The position numbers and the translations under genes are program-made. The notes under the pieces were generated by a model. The model did no database searches. It was not told the DNA's origin and worked only from the letters and a program-made list of their open reading frames with translations. Shown here piece after piece: positions 10,301 through 19,069 of a DNA stretch of 64,000 nt; position 1 is the stretch's first letter, and every line of letters starts with the position of its first letter. Source of the stretch: Methanovulcanius yangii (GTDB lineage Archaea > Halobacteriota > Methanomicrobia > Methanomicrobiales > Methanomicrobiaceae); the NCBI RefSeq assembly GCF_018687785.1, contig NZ_LTBL01000001.1, positions 2,099,780 to 2,163,779 of the forward strand, read 5' to 3'.

Positions 10301-12721
10301 TTGGCGTCACACCCCTCGCGGGTGTGTGGATTGAAATCTTTCGCAACACGCTTTGCACTCATCACATGCGCAGTCACACCCCTCGCGGGTGTGTGGATTG
10401 AAATATAATTTGCCCCGTAATAACCTTCAGCGACTCCGGCGTCACACCCCTCGCGGGTGTGTGGATTGAAATAGCCCAGGTAATCACCACTTTGCATATA
10501 AATTGTTGGCGTCACACCCCTCGCGGGTGTGTGGATTGAAATTGTTCCAGGAGTCCACCTTCACCGCTCCACGCATGTCACACCCCTCGCGGGTGTGTGG
10601 ATTGAAATCTACAGGGCCGCACAGACTACTCAAAAGCCAACGTCACACCCCTCGCGGGTGTGTGGATTGAAATTGGATCATCGTCCTCGGCTTGTCCTTC
10701 CATACACGTCACACCCCTCGCGGGTGTGTGGATTGAAATCGTTCGGGTACCCACGATCTGCAAACCACTTAAGGTCACACCCCTCGCGGGTGTGTGGATT
10801 GAAATAATATGAGCTGGACGGAAGATCATCCCGTCTCAGTCACACCCCTCGCGGGTGTGTGGATTGAAATAGCAGAGGCGGTCGGAACGTCGGCGCAGCC
10901 CCCGTCACACCCCTCGCGGGTGTGTGGATTGAAATTTGTTCATCAAGGGCTGCTATATGTTGTCGGAACGTCACACCCCTCGCGGGTGTGTGGATTGAAA
11001 TGTGCCTGGCTTTGGGCACTGGTATAGCCAGGGCAGTCACACCCCTCGCGGGTGTGTGGATTGAAATTTCTGCATATTCCCCGCATGCCTCTATCATAAC
11101 AGTCACACCCCTCGCGGGTGTGTGGATTGAAATCCACGGACGAGGGTGCGGAACTTTCGGCAGGGCGTCACACCCCTCGCGGGTGTGTGGATTGAAATAC
11201 CATATAACCGAAAGCTATATTTAAGCTATAGAGTCACACCCCTCGCGGGTGTGTGGATTGAAATCCCTTGCTATACATTCCTGATAATGTGGACAGCTAG
11301 TCACACCCCTCGCGGGTGTGTGGATTGAAATATTGAGGAGGGCGATGGCGTAGCGGACTTCGGTCGTCACACCCCTCGCGGGTGTGTGGATTGAAATAAT
11401 ATGGGGTGTTCAGTGATGCCACGATTCATTGGTCACACCCCTCGCGGGTGTGTGGATTGAAATATCCAGAATTAAGAGGATATACAGGAGCTTTTGCGTC
11501 ACACCCCTCGCGGGTGTGTGGATTGAAATAGTTCCTGGACAGAGGAGGACAGGGCGGCGCCTGGTCACACCCCTCGCGGGTGTGTGGATTGAAATACGGG
11601 TGAAAGGTGAGTGAATGAGTGGCCCGCCCGTCACACCCCTCGCGGGTGTGTGGATTGAAATATATCCTTCTCGGCGCAATAATCCACGAAATCGGGTCAC
11701 ACCCCTCGCGGGTGTGTGGATTGAAATGTGAATGCCCGCCACAAAAAGTCCGTGAACGCGGCCGTCACACCCCTCGCGGGTGTGTGGATTGAAATACGCC
11801 GAGATTCTCCGCGACCGGCGAACGCTCGCGTCACACCCCTCGCGGGTGTGTGGATTGAAATCTTTATCCGTTCCTCGAGCGGCTCGACACCCTCGTCACA
11901 CCCCTCGCGGGTGTGTGGATTGAAATCTATGGAGGGTCATGGAGTAAACAAATGCCCAGGTCACACCCCTCGCGGGTGTGTGGATTGAAATTATGATACC
12001 ATTGACTCCCACTATGCCAGACTGCGTCACACCCCTCGCGGGTGTGTGGATTGAAATTCCGATTCTTCGGGCGTGTAGGTGTCGTATATGTCGTCACACC
12101 CCTCGCGGGTGTGTGGATTGAAATATGGTGTAGACCGGATGGGGGGCCTCGATCTTATACGTCACACCCCTCGCGGGTGTGTGGATTGAAATACTGTTCG
12201 CCCTGTCAGGTCAAGGGGGTCTCCGGTCACACCCCTCGCGGGTGTGTGGATTGAAATACTGTTGGCAACGTCGAAGATTTCGATATCACCGAGTCACACC
12301 CCTCGCGGGTGTGTGGATTGAAATTCCAGTTAAATGCGTCTTCTCTGTCAGGCACTAGTCACACCCCTCGCGGGTGTGTGGATTGAAATCTTGATGCACC
12401 TCACTTCGGGGAACGGAAAGAAATGTCACACCCCTCGCGGGTGTGTGGATTGAAATTCCGATCCTCTCAGAATAAAGGTGAAGTTTATATCGTCACACCC
12501 CTCGCGGGTGTGTGGATTGAAATATCAGCGGCCGGAGTTGCCGGCGCCGGATCTGCGTCACACCCCTCGCGGGTGTGTGGATTGAAATACGCCGGGACCA
12601 TAACTGTCGGCGTCGGTCGGTGTCACACCCCTCGCGGGTGTGTGGATTGAAATAACCAGATCGCCCAGAGCCGGCGCAAGGCGAAGGGGGTCACACCCCT
12701 CGCGGGTGTGTGGATTGAAAT
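7333..12721 (+). CRISPR. Type I-C CRISPR array, 82 apparently identical 32-bp repeats and 81 spacers
   Basis: The repeat starts GTCACACCCCTCGC and ends GGGTGTGTGGATTGAAAT. It contains the palindrome CACACCC/GGGTGTG around a CTCGC loop. I counted 82 copies with start-to-start spacing of 65-70 bases, so spacers are 33-38 bases, most often 33-34. First copies start at 7333, 7399, 7465, 7530; the last perfect copy is 12690-12721. The ATTGAAAT 3' end forms the 5' handle of the crRNA, so transcription runs left to right from the leader. Spacers 8550-8584 and 11464-11497 are the same sequence with a one-base length difference. Open reading frames across the array are artefacts of the repeat. Confidence 0.98.
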
Positions 12722-12755
12722 ATTACCTGTGAGATAGTCAAGATACAGGATAGAA

Positions 12756-13337
12756 GTCATTCCCTTGATGGGCGTGTGGATTGAAATATGGAACCGCCTC
12801 TGATCATCTTTGTGGGACTTGGTCACACCTCCCGCGGGTGTGTGGATTGAAATAAGAAGGTCTACCCTGCCCAGGTCCTCATCCCGGTGGTCACACCCTT
12901 CGTGGGTGTGTGGGTTGAAATTTCGCGAAGTTCGGAGCGGAGACGTTCGCCCGGAGTCACACCATTCATTGGTATGTGGATTGAAATGACCACCGGAACA
13001 TTCCGAAGGTCGAGTTCCTCAGTCACCTCTGGAATGTATGGATTGAAATAGGTTGTCAAGGTAGGTTGAGTCCCGGTTTCGTGAGTCACACCTTACTTGG
13101 GTGTGTGAATTGAAATGGCATCTTATAGGACAATTATCCCGCAAGGTTGTCGCACTCTTCATGGGTGCGTGGATTGAAATATTAGACAGGTCCAGAATTC
13201 AAATTGGCGCAAAGTCACACCCATAATCGGGTGTGTGGATTGAAATCGGGTTCCCGTCACGATTTACACTCTCTGAGGGGGTCACACCCCTTGAGGTTGT
13301 GTAGACTGACAACCTTGTTGGTTGTGTGGATTGAAAT
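12756..13337 (+). CRISPR. Degenerate trailer end of the CRISPR array (about ten diverged repeats)
   Basis: Spacing stays array-like but repeats diverge: 12756-12787 (7 differences), 12822-12853 (2), 12890-12921 (3), 12956-12987 (6), 13022-13049 (4 bases missing), 13085-13116 (6), 13149-13180 (6), 13214-13246 (one extra base), 13281-13310 and 13308-13337 (fused with no spacer). The last ATTGAAAT is kept in nearly all. Loop positions 10-14 change freely while stem positions change less, and three copies show paired changes that restore base pairing. This is the oldest, leader-distal end. Confidence 0.9.
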
Positions 13338-13523
13338 ACTTGATAAAGGCACAGTGTTTTCCAAAGAGCACTTCATAGCAACGCCTGCGAACAAGAGTGA
13401 ATTTGTATTCCTTCCAATTTTTTATTCAGAATTCATTGAATTTTTAAATAAAGGAAATGGTGCCATAATATTGTTTGTGAGAATGGATCCTCTGTTTACA
13501 GAAGTATACCGTATCTCACTCAT
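13338..13523. other. AT-rich gene-free stretch after the CRISPR array
   Basis: About 190 bases between the last degenerate repeat and the end of the hexuloisomerase gene. An open frame runs through the final repeats into it, but it has no start signal and no recognisable protein. No further repeat copy is visible. It may include the array's transcription end. Confidence 0.5.
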
Positions 13524-14144
13524 TTACTGAATATTCGCGTACCGCCGGATGACCTCGTCCATCCCGCAGTGCCTGATCTGCATCAGGGCGATGATGACCG
13601 AGTCGGCGAAGACGCCCGCCGCCGTTTCGTAGATGGAGCCGATGGGGGCTTTGGGAGTGTACCCGGCGTCGCTACGGTGCTCGCCCGTGAGCTGGCGGAT
13701 CCCGAACTCCGTCGGGAGGCCACCGATATCATAGGGATTGCTGTTGAGGACGACGAGGAGGTCGGCGACCTGCGCCACCGTCGAATCGGGATTGGTGGTG
13801 ATGAGCGCCACCGTGCCGCCGACGGTCTGCGCCGTCCGGCAGATGTCCGCGATGGAGCGGGTTTCGCCGGACCCGGAGAATGCGACCAGCAGGTCGTCGT
13901 CGTGCATCGCGGGCGTGATCGTCTCTCCGACGACATAGCTCTCGAACCCGAGGTGCATCAGCCGCATCGCAAAGGCCTTGGCCATCAGCCCGGACCTGCC
14001 CGCACCGGTGACGTAGATCCGCTTCGCCATCAGGACCTCCCCCACGAACTCTCGTGCCTCCTGGTCCGAGACCGTGTCGGCGATCGCCTCCACCGCCTTT
14101 GCAATCATCCGCATCAGTTCCTGTAAGCTGTAGTATTCGGCCAT
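13524..14144 (-). CDS. hxlB: 6-phospho-3-hexuloisomerase (SIS domain)
   Basis: Interconverts D-arabino-3-hexulose 6-phosphate and fructose 6-phosphate. In methanogens it makes ribulose 5-phosphate (reverse ribulose monophosphate route) or takes part in the reductive hexulose-phosphate pathway. The 206-residue protein is a single SIS domain: VTGAGRSGLMAKAFAMRL binds the sugar phosphate, VAFSGSGETRS is the second SIS motif, and the C-terminal helix region FADSVIIALMQ is typical of the PHI family. The partner hexulose-6-phosphate synthase is not in the window; phosphoribulokinase is, 27 kb away. It is transcribed towards the CRISPR array and is probably monocistronic. Confidence 0.93.
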   Translation of the reverse strand: MAEYYSLQELMRMIAKAVEAIADTVSDQEAREFVGEVLMAKRIYVTGAGRSGLMAKAFAMRLMHLGFESYVVGETITPAMHDDDLLVAFSGSGETRSIADICRTAQTVGGTVALITTNPDSTVAQVADLLVVLNSNPYDIGGLPTEFGIRQLTGEHRSDAGYTPKAPIGSIYETAAGVFADSVIIALMQIRHCGMDEVIRRYANIQ

Positions 14145-14287
14145 GTGATCAGTAGTGAGAGGTACATTTCTTCTGGTAAAAAAGGGTTGGTTCCCCCGGA
14201 AGGTCCGTATTCACGGGGAGAACGGGGATGGCCCGTGCAGTGCGGCGATGCGGGGACAGGTGGTCCCAACCGCCCCGTATCGGCCGT

Positions 14288-15517
14288 TTACGAGGAAAGC
14301 GTGCGGGCCGCCCGGACGAGGCGGTCCATGCCTTCCCTGATCTCCTCCCCGCCCACGGTGGAGATGTTCAGGCGGATGCAGTCGTCCCCGCCGCCACCGG
14401 CAAAGAAGGGTCCGCCGGGCATGACCGCGACCCGCTCCCGGAGGCCCTCTTCGAAGAGCGCCATCGAGGAGACGCCCGCCGGCAGCTCCGCCGTCATGAA
14501 CATGCCCCCCTCGGGGCGGGTGTGGGTCCAGTCCGGGAGGAGGTCGTCGAGGAGATCGCTCATCAGGCGGCAGTTTGCCGCATAGGTGCGGCGCACGGTC
14601 GCGAGGTGGGCATCGTAGTCGTGGGTCGTCAGGTACCGGTGCATGATCATCTGGGAGAGGTGGTTCGAGTGGAGGTCGGCCGCCTGCTTGGCGATATCGA
14701 ACGCCCGGATGATCTCCTCCGGCGCCCACAGCCATCCTATCCGCATTCCGGGCGCGACGGTCTTCGAAAACGATCCGCTCACGATGCCGTACTCCTTCGC
14801 CCACCGTTTCACCGGCATCCGGGGGCGGCCGTCGAAGGCGAGTTCGCCGAAGGCGTCGTCCTCGTAGAAGGGCACGCCGTGCTCACGGCAGAGGGTGCCG
14901 ACCTCCCGGCGCACCGCCTCCGGGTAGGACGTCCCGGATGGGTTCTGGAAGTTCGGGATGCCGTAGAAGAAGACGGGGTTCTTCTCTGCAAGCAGACGGG
15001 TGAATGCACCGATCTCAGGGCCGCCTTCCGGAGCGAGGGGAACACCGCAGATGGCGGGCTCGTAGATGGAGAACGCCTCGACGGCGCCGAGGTAGCCGGG
15101 GCGTTCCATCCCGATGACGTCCCCGGGGTTGCAGAAGATCTTCGCGACGAGGTCGAGGCACTGCTGGGACCCGTTGACGATGCGAACGTCCTCCGGGCGG
15201 GCGGCTATCCCGAGGCGCCGGGAGTAGCGCTCGGCGATCCATTCCCGGAGCGGGAGGTACCCGTCGCAGGTGGAGTACTGGAGGGCGGACCTGCCGTCGT
15301 CTGCCATCACGCCGGCGGTCGCCTCGGCGATACCCTCGACATCGATGAGCTCCGACGAGGGAAGGCCGCCTGCAAACGAGATGATCGAAGGGTCGGATGA
15401 GACCGCAAAGAGCGTGTCCAGAAACGATTCGGGGACGGCCCCCATCCGGTGGGCAAACTGAAAGGACATGTCAATCAGTGGAATTGTTGGTCGCCGGAAA
15501 CGAAAAATCTGCGGCAC
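14288..15517 (-). CDS. PLP-dependent class I/II aminotransferase (AroAT/LysN-like)
   Basis: Fold-type I transaminase of 409 residues, the normal size. SFAGGLPSSELID near the N-terminus resembles the 2-aminoadipate/aromatic aminotransferase group. NFQNPSGTSYP is the conserved substrate-loop, YEDDAFGELAF carries the aspartate that contacts the pyridine nitrogen, and SGSFSKTVAPGMRIGW contains the Schiff-base lysine. The exact amino donor cannot be told from sequence. The start is GTG at 15517, preceded by a G-rich stretch; an ATG at 15469 beginning MSFQFAHRMG is an alternative and fits family N-termini well. The neighbouring gene to the right is divergent. Confidence 0.88.
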   Translation of the reverse strand: MPQIFRFRRPTIPLIDMSFQFAHRMGAVPESFLDTLFAVSSDPSIISFAGGLPSSELIDVEGIAEATAGVMADDGRSALQYSTCDGYLPLREWIAERYSRRLGIAARPEDVRIVNGSQQCLDLVAKIFCNPGDVIGMERPGYLGAVEAFSIYEPAICGVPLAPEGGPEIGAFTRLLAEKNPVFFYGIPNFQNPSGTSYPEAVRREVGTLCREHGVPFYEDDAFGELAFDGRPRMPVKRWAKEYGIVSGSFSKTVAPGMRIGWLWAPEEIIRAFDIAKQAADLHSNHLSQMIMHRYLTTHDYDAHLATVRRTYAANCRLMSDLLDDLLPDWTHTRPEGGMFMTAELPAGVSSMALFEEGLRERVAVMPGGPFFAGGGGDDCIRLNISTVGGEEIREGMDRLVRAARTLSS

Positions 15518-15611
15518 CCCCCGAATCCATGATGATTTGTTCCATTTTGCCCTGTTTGAGGAAATATATCGCCCTCAATGGGAAATGCAGGTCAATTAAA
15601 TTAAAAAATCC

Positions 15612-15619
15612 TATATAAA
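15612..15619 (+). promoter_or_regulatory. TATA box for the Thr/Pro-rich surface protein
   Basis: TATATAAA preceded by an A-rich stretch (possible BRE). It lies about 50 bases before the ATG at 15668, so transcription should start near 15643 with a short leader. Confidence 0.6.
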
Positions 15620-15667
15620 GCTATAAATGAATATTGTACATCCATCACATCATGGTGTGGTGATCTG

Positions 15668-16924
15668 ATGGTATGTGGTGTGTTCATGAAATATCCCATT
15701 TGCTATACATCGGCGGTCTGCCTGCTTCTCCTCTGCGGACTGCTCTGTACGGGCGTGGCGGCCCAGACCCAGGTGGCCGCCGATGCCGGTCCCGGCGTCT
15801 ATGACAAGACCGGCACGACGCTCCATGTCTCGGCCCTGACGGTCTGGAACGACGGGGGCTCGTCCACGGTCTATGAGGGCGATGACCTGACGGTGACCCT
15901 GACCCTTGCCTACATCGACGGTGCCAGCCTCTTCGTCGACACCAGTGGCTGCACGATGTCCTTCGCAGGCCCGTCCGGTTCCTATTATTTCCTGCCGGAC
16001 GCGGATGAATCCGACAGCGAAGCCGGGCGGGTCAACCCGGAGTGCGACGGTGAGGTCGGGGTGATCTTCGATGCGAACGGCGGGGACGCCCTCATCTGCC
16101 CGTCCGGGGATCCGGTCTCCCTCGTGTATCATATTCCGGGGGAGTACCTGCCGGTCGCGGGAACATGGACGGTGACCCCGAAATGGTCCGCGGGGCTCTT
16201 CACCGATACGGACGGGACGGCGTATGACGTCTCGTTTGCGGTGAAGGAGTTTACGTATATTCCGCTCTTTACGCCGACGGTTGCGCACATCTACACGCCG
16301 ACGCCGACGTATATCGCGCCGACGCCGACCCCGACGGCGACGTCGTTCTGGTATGCAACCCCGACGTACACGAAGATCCCGACGCCGGGCGGCACCCTTC
16401 CCGCTGGCATCCCGTCGCCGACCGTGACGATGACCCCGACGGTGACGCCGACGGCAACGGATACGGCGGAACCGACGGCTGCGCCGACCACGGCTGCCAC
16501 GACCGCGACGCCGACGGCAACGGCCACCGCCGGAGCGACCGCCTCTCCCACGGCCTCGGCCGTGCCGACGACGGCGCCTACGGGAACGTCGACGCCGGGT
16601 GACACCGCGACCCCGGTGACGACCGGCCCGACCGCGACGGGGGCGACGACCTCGATGACGCACGTCCCGACCGACGCGACGGAGACACCGGTCCCCCGCG
16701 GCACGCCCTTCCCGACGGAGCAGGGCCCGCAGGGAATCTCCTTCGGATGGATATTCGGCCTCGTGATCCTCGTCATCGCAGTTGCAGCCGGCGGTTATCT
16801 CATCGGTACCCGGAACAGGAATATTATGACTGAACCGCCGGCAGACGAGGCTTCAACATCTGAAGAAAGAGGAAATGCCGAAACCTCCGAACAGCCGGAT
16901 GAGGCGGAGACCACCTCCGAATAA
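15668..16924 (+). CDS. Thr/Pro-rich secreted protein with C-terminal membrane anchor
   Basis: Not assigned to a named family. An N-terminal signal peptide (VCLLLLCGLLCTGVAAQ) is followed by a beta-rich domain of about 175 residues with three cysteines. Next comes a low-complexity linker of about 150 residues built from TPT, TPTPT and TAT units (about nt 16270-16710), then a single transmembrane helix (WIFGLVILVIAVAAGGYLIG) and an acidic tail. This layout fits a surface protein on an O-glycosylated stalk anchored near the S-layer. The start may be ATG 15668 or 15686; the latter gives a more standard signal peptide. A T8 run follows the stop. Confidence 0.8.
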   Translation: MVCGVFMKYPICYTSAVCLLLLCGLLCTGVAAQTQVAADAGPGVYDKTGTTLHVSALTVWNDGGSSTVYEGDDLTVTLTLAYIDGASLFVDTSGCTMSFAGPSGSYYFLPDADESDSEAGRVNPECDGEVGVIFDANGGDALICPSGDPVSLVYHIPGEYLPVAGTWTVTPKWSAGLFTDTDGTAYDVSFAVKEFTYIPLFTPTVAHIYTPTPTYIAPTPTPTATSFWYATPTYTKIPTPGGTLPAGIPSPTVTMTPTVTPTATDTAEPTAAPTTAATTATPTATATAGATASPTASAVPTTAPTGTSTPGDTATPVTTGPTATGATTSMTHVPTDATETPVPRGTPFPTEQGPQGISFGWIFGLVILVIAVAAGGYLIGTRNRNIMTEPPADEASTSEERGNAETSEQPDEAETTSE

Positions 16925-16940
16925 TTTTTTTTCTTTTCTT
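16925..16940 (+). terminator. Poly-T terminator
   Basis: A run of eight T followed by CTTTTCTTT directly after the stop codon of the preceding gene. Archaeal RNA polymerase terminates at such T runs without needing a hairpin. Confidence 0.65.
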
Positions 16941-17109
16941 TCGGGCATCCGCACGGGTGCGGCGTGCCCAGGTACCGTAAACTATTTATTGCGAAATTCA
17001 GCAGTATTGCGCGAATATTTTGCACTTATAGTTTCCCCCTGCACATTTTACCCAACCGAATATTCATGGCAAATGTCCGGAATAGATCATAAAAGGACAG
17101 TGATGTACG

Positions 17110-18960
17110 GTGCAGCAGTATGTTCCTGAGATGGAGAAGATCAAGCGGACGCTCAGGTCCCACCCGCGTGGGATGAGTATCACCGATCTCTCGAAGAGCC
17201 TCCAGACGAACCGGAACTCCGTCGCCAAGTATCTCGATATCATGCTCACCTCGGGAGAGGTGGAGATGAAGAAGGTCTGCACCGCCAAACTCTATTTTCT
17301 CTCGAACCGCCTCCCGCTCTCCGAGATGCTCTCCCTCACATCGGACTGTCTCCTCGTCCTCGACGATGACCGGGTGATCACCTTCGCAAACGATGCCTTC
17401 CTCGACCTCGAGGGGCTCAGACGGCGGGATGTGCTCGGGCGCCCCCTCGCCGAGCTCTGTTTCAGCCTCGTCGACGATGAGATCGCGGCGAACATCGGTG
17501 GGGCGTCCGGGGAGACCTTTGCAAAGGAGATCGAGATCGTCTCGGAGGGTGACGTGCACATCTTCCGCGCCAAGGTGATAGGGGCGGTGCTCGAGAACGG
17601 GAAGAACGGGACCACCCTTCTCTTCGAGGATATCACGAAGAAACGCCTCTGCCAGAAACGGCTTGAACGAAGTGAGGAGCTCTACCGTGCCGTGGTGGAG
17701 GACCAGACTGAATTTATCATCCGGTATCTGCCGGATCACACCATCGTCTTTGCCAATCAGGCCTACTGCCGTGCCTTCGGGCTCGACCCCCAGACCGTTG
17801 CCGGGACGATCTTCCCCCCACAGATACCGAAGGAGTACCTGGGACGCGTCCTGCGGGACTTCTCGGCGATCACGCCGGACAACCCGGTGGTCACCGTGGA
17901 CAACCCCGTCATCATGCCCGACGGGAGCGAGGCATGGCACCAGTGGAGCAACCGCGGGATCTTCGATGCATCGGGCAGCATCATCGAGTACCAGTCGGTG
18001 GGACGGGACATCACCGCGACCAAACGCATCCAGCAGGCGCAGCAGGAGCTCATGAAGGAGATGACCATCCTCACCGAGTCGGCGACCGGGCTCATCATGC
18101 TCGGGGAGGGGGAGAACATCTTCCGGTATACCGCCGACTCCCTCTCATGGGCGGCACAGAACTCCGCCATCGTTCTCTTCTCGTACAACGAAGGGCTCTA
18201 TACCATCGAGGCGGTGCGCCGGGGGAGAAAATGGCAGGACGATTCCGTCTATGAATATCTCCGCGACGCGGAGCTTCTCGGGATGCACTGCACGAAGGGG
18301 GCGCTTCTCCCCTTCTCACCGCCGCATGTCACCGAGTGTACCGGTGGGGATTACTGCAGGTTCCTTGCGGGTTCGGGCGGAAGGCAGCTTGCCATGGGCC
18401 TCAGGAAGATGAAGGGGATTTCTCTTTCGACGATGGGGATCTATTCGGGCGGGGAGATGCTGGGGACCGTTCTCCTCATCACCGAACGGGCACAGGAGCC
18501 GGGCAATCCCTCGCTCATCGAGACGATCGTTCATCAGGCGGCGATTATGATCCATCACAGAAAGGCGCTCGAGTCCCTCCTCCTCGCCGAGGAGCGCTAC
18601 ATCGACCTCCTCGACCGGTCGAAGAGCATGATCGGCATCCATGCAGAGGGGAGGATGGTCTACGCGAATCCGGCGCTGCGGCAGTTCTTCGGGTATAATC
18701 AGGATGATCTGGTGGGGGTACTGCTGGACGACCTCATCCATCCCGCCTATATCGATGCCGTCCGGGAGCGGGTGCAGTCGTCCTATGAGGATGGAAATGC
18801 TCTCCCCCCGATGCACGAGAAGATCTTCCGGAAGGACGGCATTCCGGTCGATGTGATCGTCTACGGCCTGCCGACCATCTTCCACCATCACAATGCGACG
18901 CAGGTGATCGTCGAAGCGGTGGAGGAGATGCCGGTTCCGCTATCGTCGGCCGACCGGTGA
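17110..18960 (+). CDS. HTH-PAS-PAS-GAF-like-PAS sensor regulator without kinase domain
   Basis: The 616-residue product starts with a winged-helix segment (about 1-60, MSITDLSKSLQTNRNSVAKYLD), then PAS domains at about 72-175 (ITFANDAFLDLEG) and 190-305 (IVFANQAYCRAFG), a GAF-like domain with several cysteines (about 316-480) and a final PAS (about 488-605, MVYANPALRQFFGYN). There is no histidine-kinase, receiver or membrane segment, so it most likely is a cytoplasmic one-component regulator that binds DNA and senses small molecules or redox state. Ligands are unknown. The start is GTG at 17110; ATG 17131 is an alternative. Architectures like this are abundant in Methanomicrobiales. Confidence 0.85.
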   Translation: MQQYVPEMEKIKRTLRSHPRGMSITDLSKSLQTNRNSVAKYLDIMLTSGEVEMKKVCTAKLYFLSNRLPLSEMLSLTSDCLLVLDDDRVITFANDAFLDLEGLRRRDVLGRPLAELCFSLVDDEIAANIGGASGETFAKEIEIVSEGDVHIFRAKVIGAVLENGKNGTTLLFEDITKKRLCQKRLERSEELYRAVVEDQTEFIIRYLPDHTIVFANQAYCRAFGLDPQTVAGTIFPPQIPKEYLGRVLRDFSAITPDNPVVTVDNPVIMPDGSEAWHQWSNRGIFDASGSIIEYQSVGRDITATKRIQQAQQELMKEMTILTESATGLIMLGEGENIFRYTADSLSWAAQNSAIVLFSYNEGLYTIEAVRRGRKWQDDSVYEYLRDAELLGMHCTKGALLPFSPPHVTECTGGDYCRFLAGSGGRQLAMGLRKMKGISLSTMGIYSGGEMLGTVLLITERAQEPGNPSLIETIVHQAAIMIHHRKALESLLLAEERYIDLLDRSKSMIGIHAEGRMVYANPALRQFFGYNQDDLVGVLLDDLIHPAYIDAVRERVQSSYEDGNALPPMHEKIFRKDGIPVDVIVYGLPTIFHHHNATQVIVEAVEEMPVPLSSADR

Positions 18961-19069
18961 AAGGCCGTATCATCACCGAATATAAGACGCTGTTTTTGTT
19001 CCCCCGCAGACAGTACGCGAACACAATGGCAGGGCCGCATGATGGCCGCCCCCCTGCGATGCGGATGTT

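Noticed and set aside
7145-13530. Dozens of open frames on both strands across the array, with repeated peptides such as SHPSRVCGLK, TPLAGVWIEI and FNPHTREGCD
   Set aside because: They are translations of the CRISPR repeat in its reading frames; they have no starts or ribosome-binding sites of their own.
13204-13530. An open frame running from the last degenerate repeats into the AT-rich gap
   Set aside because: Its N-terminal part is repeat sequence and there is no start signal or known domain.
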